Assembly (NCBI GenBank): GCA_016617855.1
Contig: JAECUM010011045.1
Location: 1 to 64,000, forward strand
Direction of reading: 5' to 3'
Length of the DNA: 64,000 nucleotides
Source of the DNA: Megalonaias nervosa
Taxonomy: Eukaryota; Mollusca; Bivalvia; Unionida; Unionidae
Shown: positions 57,359 to 64,000 of the stretch, piece after piece
Layout: the number at the start of each line of letters is the position of its first letter
How positions within the stretch are numbered: the stretch's first letter is position 1
The notes under the pieces: generated by a model
Told to the model about the DNA's origin: nothing
The model's input: the letters and a program-made list of their open reading frames with translations, nothing else
The model's database searches: none
Made by a program: the position numbers and the translations under genes

Positions 57359-58387
57359 CTAGTCCGAGTTTCCTCTGACGCTTGAGACCCATTTTGGATA
57401 TCTTTGCACATTTATGTTGGGGTGTAGGGTTATAGTCTTCTGTCTGTCAAAAAGATGAAATTCGGACTAGCAAACTTGAATGACCTTTCATCCAGGTATA
57501 CCTGCATGGATTCGACAGGAATGCGATTTCTTTTCGCAGAAATTGCGAGCATATCATTCCTTATATCTTTAATCCGCTGACACACGATACGAAATTACAT
57601 CGTTGCTGAAATTTGACCTGGATCTTGTCATTTGCATTCCTAGTCACGTGACTATACAAATCTCGCAACCTATATGTCAATGACATCACAGATCAAATAG
57701 TCACGTGATATCAACAGTAAACCATTCCTGGTATTGCCGTAGGAAGACAAATCGACATATAAATCAAAATGGCGTAATCTTTATAGGAAAGTGAATGAAG
57801 ACAAACTTCTCAAAATATTTATTATGAAAACAACGACTAGAAATCTCTAAATGTCGCAGCAACTTGAAGAAAACCAGATTCACTAAGTAATAAGTACATG
57901 TCAATGCGGTAGTTACGCGACACCAACAAAAAACATCATTGACACGTGCTCGACACTTGTTGTTGAAGATGGTTTTCTCCACCCTTCTGCGATACTGACA
58001 GGTTTCTGGTCGTTGTTCTCAGGATAGATATATTGAAAATTAAGTGTGCAATATATTTATTTACAAATATTAAATTCAAATTCAATGTACAACAAATTGG
58101 GAAATTTGTGTATTGTCGTGCCAGCGGATTAAAGACATCCCGAATGGTATGCTCGCATGTTGAGAAAAATAATTCTTGTCGTCGATTTCATGCGGGTATA
58201 TCTCGATGAAAAGTCTGTGAAGCTTGCTGGGCCAGGTAGAAAGTGGCTAACCTCTTCTCACACCCAATGGTGTCGGCGAATTCCAAATTTTCGATAGGCA
58301 ATGGGCTCTGATCCTACACCCCAACGTAGATGTCTAAGTATCAAAACATAAATGTCTAAGTGTCAGGGTAAGAGGAAACTCGGACTA
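57359..58387. mobile_element. non-autonomous DNA transposon in repeat unit 1
   Basis: Bounded by ctagtccgagtttcctct and its inverted copy agaggaaactcggacta, with long imperfect inverted arms of roughly 250 bases (both contain ttatgttggggtgtaggg-type and tctttaatccgctg phrases). Flanked by an 8-base direct repeat, gtaagcga (57351-57358 and 58388-58395). An 8-base target duplication would fit the hAT superfamily, but superfamily is not proven. No transposase. A 14-base palindrome tagtcacgtgacta is at 57641-57654. Confidence 0.8.
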
Positions 58388-58439
58388 GTAAGCGACGAGA
58401 TTAGCTTAGAAACAGTCGTTGACTCTACTACACAAGCAC

Positions 58440-59290
58440 GCTTAGATTAACATCTTACTCACCACTTCTCAATCATAAGCACTGCTGTAATAACTATCGA
58501 CGTTGAGGACACTTCACATTCACATGCCCCTTAAAAATAAAAATTCTTTTAACACACTTCACAAATATAATAATATATCAGCTGGTTTGCAATAAAAAAT
58601 ATTTTGCCACACTTCACAAGCATATACACACTTGAAAATATTCACCACAATCATAAGCTCAGATGGAATGAAACTCCTTGGCCACACTTTCGAATCAGAA
58701 AGCACTTATCACAGGATATACCGTTGGCCACACATCACATCCATTGCGAATCTTGAATAGCACACTTCCCAATTACGAATGACGACCAGAGAAACTATGC
58801 TCGGCCACACCTTATGAAAATATGCGCATTGGAATAAAATTCCTTCGGCATATTTCACAAATATATCCGCTTTTGGATTGACAAAATTTAGCCGCACATC
58901 CTATTCATACAAGCACTTCACAAATTTCACATCCATTAGCGGAGTTGGAATGACAATGGCATGCACCGCTTCCCACTTATCTGCACATATTAAATAAGAA
59001 TATTGGACGCACTGATGCAATAACACTATTTGACGATGCTTCACATCACAGGAGCACTTGAAATCTTGAACTTGAACTTTTCTCGATCACACTTCACCTT
59101 GATAAAGCATCTCCGAAATACAAAACATCTGGAATAACAATTGTTGAGCACACTTCACATTTATCAAACACTGCAGGAATACGAATCGTTGACCACACTT
59201 CAGAATCGCAAAGCACTGCTGGAATTACACTTTTTCACTTCACTTCACAATGAGATAAATGTAGAACACACTCAATGATGATCCTTGAAT
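58440..59290. repeat. degenerate cacttcaca array within each 2.6-kb unit
   Basis: The phrase cacacttcaca with ggaat(g/a)aca and aatc(a/g)taagcactg recurs about fifteen times at 50-65 base spacing. The equivalent blocks in the other units are about 61030-61885 and 63620-64000 (cut). It is an older minisatellite that has become part of the larger unit. Confidence 0.8.
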
Positions 59291-59679
59291 GATTGGTGAA
59301 AGTCCAAGCTACACGAATCCAAGAATATTCCTTGAATGACAATCACTAAAACACAGGATTCAGAATGAAAACTGATGTGGCTTTGAAAAAACATTGATCA
59401 CACTTGTATGCAGAAAGACACTTTAACATTTACAGTAATACCTGACAAATGGGAATCAAGCGCATTACATATATTAGTGATTTCGCAATGCTGCACAAGA
59501 TATACCTCGTACGACTGAATCTACATTGTTAGAAACCTGGCATTAGACTATTTCCTAGGAGAAAACAAATTTACCAATGAGCATGTATTATGTCGTTGAC
59601 AACGAATACCACTAGTACTATTTTTATTACCACTACAAGTAATAAAACGAGTGCTACTAATACTATTTTTATTACCAGA

Positions 59680-59765
<86 letters not shown>

Positions 59766-59955
59766 TATTATTATTATTATGATTATTGTTACTACTATTA
59801 TTATATAATCTCTATTACAAAATGAAAGTAATTAATAAATAAATAATCTTAAATATATGAACTAGTCCACAGATATATGGACTCATACACGTGCGTTTAT
59901 CTTCACCAACTGCTCCGTATCGCTATTGTGTTTATATAGTTTGGTATGTAAGCGA

Positions 59956-60981
59956 CTAGTCCGAGTTTCCTCTGACGCTTGAGACCCATTTTGGATATCT
60001 TTGCACATTTATGTTGGGGTGTAGGGTTATAGTCTTCTGTCTGTCAAAAAGATGAAATTCGGACTAGCAAACTTGAATGACCTTTCATCCAGGTATACCT
60101 GCATGGATTCGACAGGAATGCGATTTCTTTTCGCAGAAATTGCGAGCATATCATTCCTTATATCTTTAATCCGCTGACACACGATACGAAATTACATCGT
60201 TGCTGAAATTTGACCTGGATCTTGTCATTTGCATTCCTAGTCACGTGACTATACAAATCTCGCAACCTATATGTCAATGACATCACAGATCAAATAGTCA
60301 CGTGATATCAACAGTAAACCATTCCTGGTATTGCCGTAGGAAGACAAATCGACATATAAATCAAAATGGCGTAATCTTTATAGGAAAGTGAATGAAGACA
60401 AACTTCTCAAAATATTTATTATGAAAACAACGACTAGAAATCTCTAAATGTCGCAGCAACTTGAAGAAAACCAGATTCACTAAGTAATAAGTACATGTCA
60501 ATGCGGTAGTTACGCGACACCAGCAAAAAACATCATTGACACGTGCTCGACACTTGTTGTTGAAGATGGTTTTCTCCACCCTTCTGCGATACTGACAGGT
60601 TTCTGGTCGTTGTTCTCAGGATAGATATATTGAAAATTAAGTGTGCAATATATTTATTTACAAATATTAAATTCAAATTCAATGTACAACAAATTGGGAA
60701 ATTTGTGTATTGTCGTGCCAGCGGATTAAAGACATCCCGAATGGTATGCTCGCATGTTGAGAAAAATAATTCTTGTCGATTTCATGCGGGTATATCTCGA
60801 TGAAAAGTCTGTGAAGCTTGCTGGGCCAGGTAGAAAGTGGCTAACCTCTTCTCACACCCAATGGTGTCGGCGAATTCCAAATTTTCGATAGGCAATGGGC
60901 ACTGATCCTACACCCCAACGTAGATGTCTAAGTATCAAAACATAAATGTCTAAGTGTCAGGGTAAGAGGAAACTCGGACTA
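59956..60981. mobile_element. non-autonomous DNA transposon in repeat unit 2
   Basis: Same element at the same position in unit 2, flanked by gtaagcga at 59948-59955 and 60982-60989. It is three bases shorter than the copy in unit 1 because one gtc is missing near 60776. Position identity shows that it was present before the array was amplified. Confidence 0.85.
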
Positions 60982-62266
60982 GTAAGCGACGAGATTAGCT
61001 TAGAAACAGTCGTTGACTCTACTACACAAGCACGCTTAGATTAACGATCTTACTTACCAATTCTCAATCATAAACACTGCTGTAATAACTATCGACGTTG
61101 AGGACACTTCACATTCACATGCCCCTTAAAAATAAAAATTCTTTTAACACACTTCACAAATATAATAATATATCAGCTGGTTTGCAATAAAAAATATTTT
61201 GCCACACTTCACAAGCATATACACACTTGAAAATATTCACCACAATCATAAGCACAGATGGAATGAAACTCCTTGGCCACACTTTCGAATCAGAAAGCAC
61301 TTATCACAGGATATACCGTTGGCCACACATCACACCCATTGCGAATCTTGAATAGCACACTTCCCAATTACGAATGACGACCAGAGAAACTATGCTCGGC
61401 CACACCTTATGAAAATATGCGCATTGGAATAAAATTCCTTCGGCATATTTCACAAATATATCCGCTTTTGGATTGACAAAATTTAGCCGCACATCCTATT
61501 CATACAAGCACTTCACAAATTTCACATCCATTAGCGGAGTTGGAATGACAATGGCATGCACCGCTTCCCACTTATCTGCACATATTAAATAAGAATATTG
61601 GACGCACTGATGCAATAACACTATTTGACGATGCTTCACATCACAGGAGCACTTGAAATCTTGAACTTGAACTTTTCTCGATCACACTTCACCTTGATAA
61701 AGCATCTCCGAAATACAAAACATCTGGAATAACAATTGTTGAGCACACTTCACATTTATCAAACACTGCAGGAATACGAATCGTTGACCACACTTCAGAA
61801 TCGCAAAGCACTGCTGGAATTACACTTTTTCACTTCACTTCACAATGAGATAAATGTAGAACACATTCAATGATGATCCTTGAATGATTGGTGAAAGTCC
61901 AAGCTACACGAATCCAAGAATATTCCTTGAATGACAATCACTAAAACACAGGATTCAGAATGAAAACTGATGTGGCTTTGAAAAAACATTGATCACACTT
62001 GTATGCAGAAAGACATTTACAGTAATACCTGACAAATGGGAATCAAGCGCATTACATATATTAGTGATTTCGCAATGCTGCACAAGATATACCTCGTACG
62101 ACTGAATCTACATTGTTAGAAACCTGGCATTAGACTATTTCCTAGGAGAAAACAAATTTACCAATGAGCATGTATTATGTCGTTGACAACGAATACCACT
62201 AGTACTATTTTTATTACCACTACAAGTAATAAAACGAGTGCTACTAATACTATTTTTATTACCAGA

Positions 62267-62317
<51 letters not shown>

Positions 62318-62321
62318 TATT

Positions 62322-62364
<43 letters not shown>

Positions 62365-62540
62365 TGATTATTGTTACTACTATTATTATATAATCTCTAT
62401 TACAAAATGAAAGTAATTAATAAATAAATAATCTTAAATATATGAACTAGTCCACAGATATATGGACTCATACACGTGCGTTTATCTTCACCAACTGCTC
62501 CGTATCGCTATTGTGTTTATATAGTTTGGTATGTAAGCGA

Positions 62541-63569
62541 CTAGTCCGAGTTTCCTCTGACGCTTGAGACCCATTTTGGATATCTTTGCACATTTATGTT
62601 GGGGTGTAGGGTTATAGTCTTCTGTCTGTCAAAAAGATGAAATTCGGACTAGCAAACTTGAATGACCTTTCATCCAGGTATACCTGCATGGATTCGACAG
62701 GAATGCGATTTCTTTTCGCAGAAATTGCGAGCATATCATTCCTTATATCTTTAATCCGCTGACACACGATACGAAATTACATCGTTGCTGAAATTTGACC
62801 TGGATCTTGTCATTTGCATTCCTAGTCACGTGACTATACAAATCTCGCAACCTATATGTCAATGACATCACAGATCAAATAGTCACGTGATATCAACAGT
62901 AAACCATTCCTGGTATTGCCGTAGGAAGACAAATCGACATATAAATCAAAATGGCGTAATCTTTATAGGAAAGTGAATGAAGACAAACTTCTCAAAATAT
63001 TTATTATGAAAACAACGACTAGAAATCTCTAAATGTCGCAGCAACTTGAAGAAAACCAGATTCACTAAGTAATAAGTACATGTCAATGCGGTAGTTACGC
63101 GACACCAACAAAAAACATCATTGACACGTGCTCGACAATTGTTGTTGAAGATGGTTTTCTCCACCCTTCTGCGATACTGACAGGTTTCTGGTCGTTGTTC
63201 TCAGGATAGATATATTGAAAATTAAGTGTGCAATATATTTATTTACAAATATTAAATTCAAATTCAATGTACAACAAATTGGGAAATTTGTGTATTGTCG
63301 TGCCAGCGGATTAAAGACATCCCGAATGGTATGCTCGCATGTTGAGAAAAATAATTCTTGTCGTCGATTTCATGCGGGTATATCTCGATGAAAAGTCTGT
63401 GAAGCTTGCTGGGCCAGGTAGAAAGTGGCTAACCTCTTCTCACACCCAATGGTGTCGGCGAATTCCAAATTTTCGATAGGCAATGGGCACTGATCCTACA
63501 CCCCAACGTAGATGTCTAAGTATCAAAACATAAATGTCTAAGTGTCAGGGTAAGAGGAAACTCGGACTA
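62541..63569. mobile_element. non-autonomous DNA transposon in repeat unit 3
   Basis: Third copy, flanked by gtaagcga at 62533-62540 and 63570-63577. It shares ggcactgatc with unit 2 but keeps gtcgtcg as in unit 1, showing mixed variants among units. Confidence 0.85.
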
Positions 63570-64000
63570 GTAAGCGACGAGATTAGCTTAGAAACAGTCG
63601 TTGACTCTACTACACAAGCACGCTTAGATTAACGATCTTACTTACCAATTCTCAATCATAAACACTGCTGTAATAACTATCGACGTTGAGGACACTTCAC
63701 ATTCACATGCCCCTTAAAAATAAAAATTCTTTTAACACACTTCACAAATATAATAATATATCAGCTGGTTTGCAATAAAAAATATTTTGCCACACTTCAC
63801 AAGCATATACACACTTGAAAATATTCACCACAATCATAAGCACAGATGGAATGAAACTCCTTGGCCACACTTTCGAATCAGAAAGCACTTATCACAGGAT
63901 ATACCGTTGGCCACACATCACATCCATTGCGAATCTTGAATAGCACACTTCCCAATTACGAATGACGACCAGAGAAACTATGCTCGGCCACACCTTATGA

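Larger units (their letters stand above)
56702..64000. repeat. 2.6-kb tandem repeat array (two full units and one partial)
   Basis: Units begin at tccaagctacacgaatccaa: 56702, 59303 and 61898 (spacing about 2601 and 2595 bases). The third copy is cut by the window end. Copies are near-identical, differing by scattered bases and small indels. For example, gtcgtcg against gtcg near 60775, and nine bases missing near 62014. Each unit contains an AAT/ATT microsatellite, a ~1.03-kb transposon-like element and a degenerate array of cacttcaca motifs. Short frames recur in each unit (for instance 57764-57982, minus) only because the DNA is repeated. Confidence 0.97.

Noticed and set aside
57764..57982. 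A 72-residue minus frame repeated at 60361 and 62946 with nearly identical protein
   Set aside because: The whole 2.6-kb unit is repeated at the DNA level, so conservation says nothing about coding. The frame lies inside a non-autonomous transposon and has no recognisable domain.

Overview
This is eukaryotic nuclear DNA from an animal, most likely a marine invertebrate and probably a mollusc. The guess rests on AT-rich non-coding sequence full of microsatellites and degenerate minisatellites, and on tRNA-headed SINEs with CAA-rich tails. No intact host gene is visible. Species identity cannot be settled from the sequence alone.

Layout. 1-25.6 kb: intergenic sequence with microsatellites, several degenerate tandem arrays, a small foldback element near 1.0 kb and a diverged SINE near 15 kb. 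25.6-26.0 kb: a ~44-bp minisatellite. 26.02-45.15 kb: a ~19.1-kb Polinton/Maverick (a self-synthesising, virus-like DNA transposon). 45.2-51.7 kb: SINEs, a ~55-bp tandem array split by an inserted element, and a decayed BTB-BACK-Kelch gene. 51.7-56.7 kb: non-coding sequence and degenerate arrays. 56.70-64.00 kb: a tandem array of a ~2.6-kb unit (two complete copies and one cut by the window end), each carrying a ~1.03-kb non-autonomous DNA transposon.

The Polinton has ~547-bp terminal inverted repeats (TIRs). Each TIR contains a foldback structure and a complete small reading frame resembling a NUMOD1 DNA-binding module. Between them lies a compact virus-like gene set. On the minus strand, left to right: a decayed membrane-segment protein, a decayed protein of unknown role, and a modular fibre-like protein ending in a discoidin (F5/8 type C)-like domain. 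On the plus strand: a packaging ATPase split by a SINE, a charged coiled-coil-like gene, a minor capsid (penton-like) gene, small basic/hydrophobic virion-type genes, an intact 513-aa double-jelly-roll major capsid gene, an adenain-type protease, a zinc-ribbon protein, and a parvovirus-type phospholipase A2 fused in frame to the integrase core (with C-terminal chromodomain). After two short unknown genes come a minus-strand HNH endonuclease, the protein-primed-type DNA polymerase B and a last unknown gene. Integrase, polymerase, capsid, protease and ATPase together are the Polinton/virus core: the polymerase and integrase copy and insert the element, while the capsid genes, ATPase and protease would build and fill particles. 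PLA2, fibre and HNH/NUMOD genes are accessory.

Most genes carry one or more frameshifts or nonsense codons, often in A or T runs, so this copy looks dead as an autonomous element. The major capsid gene, TIR genes and several small genes remain open. The two TIR copies differ by only a few percent, so the insertion is not ancient.
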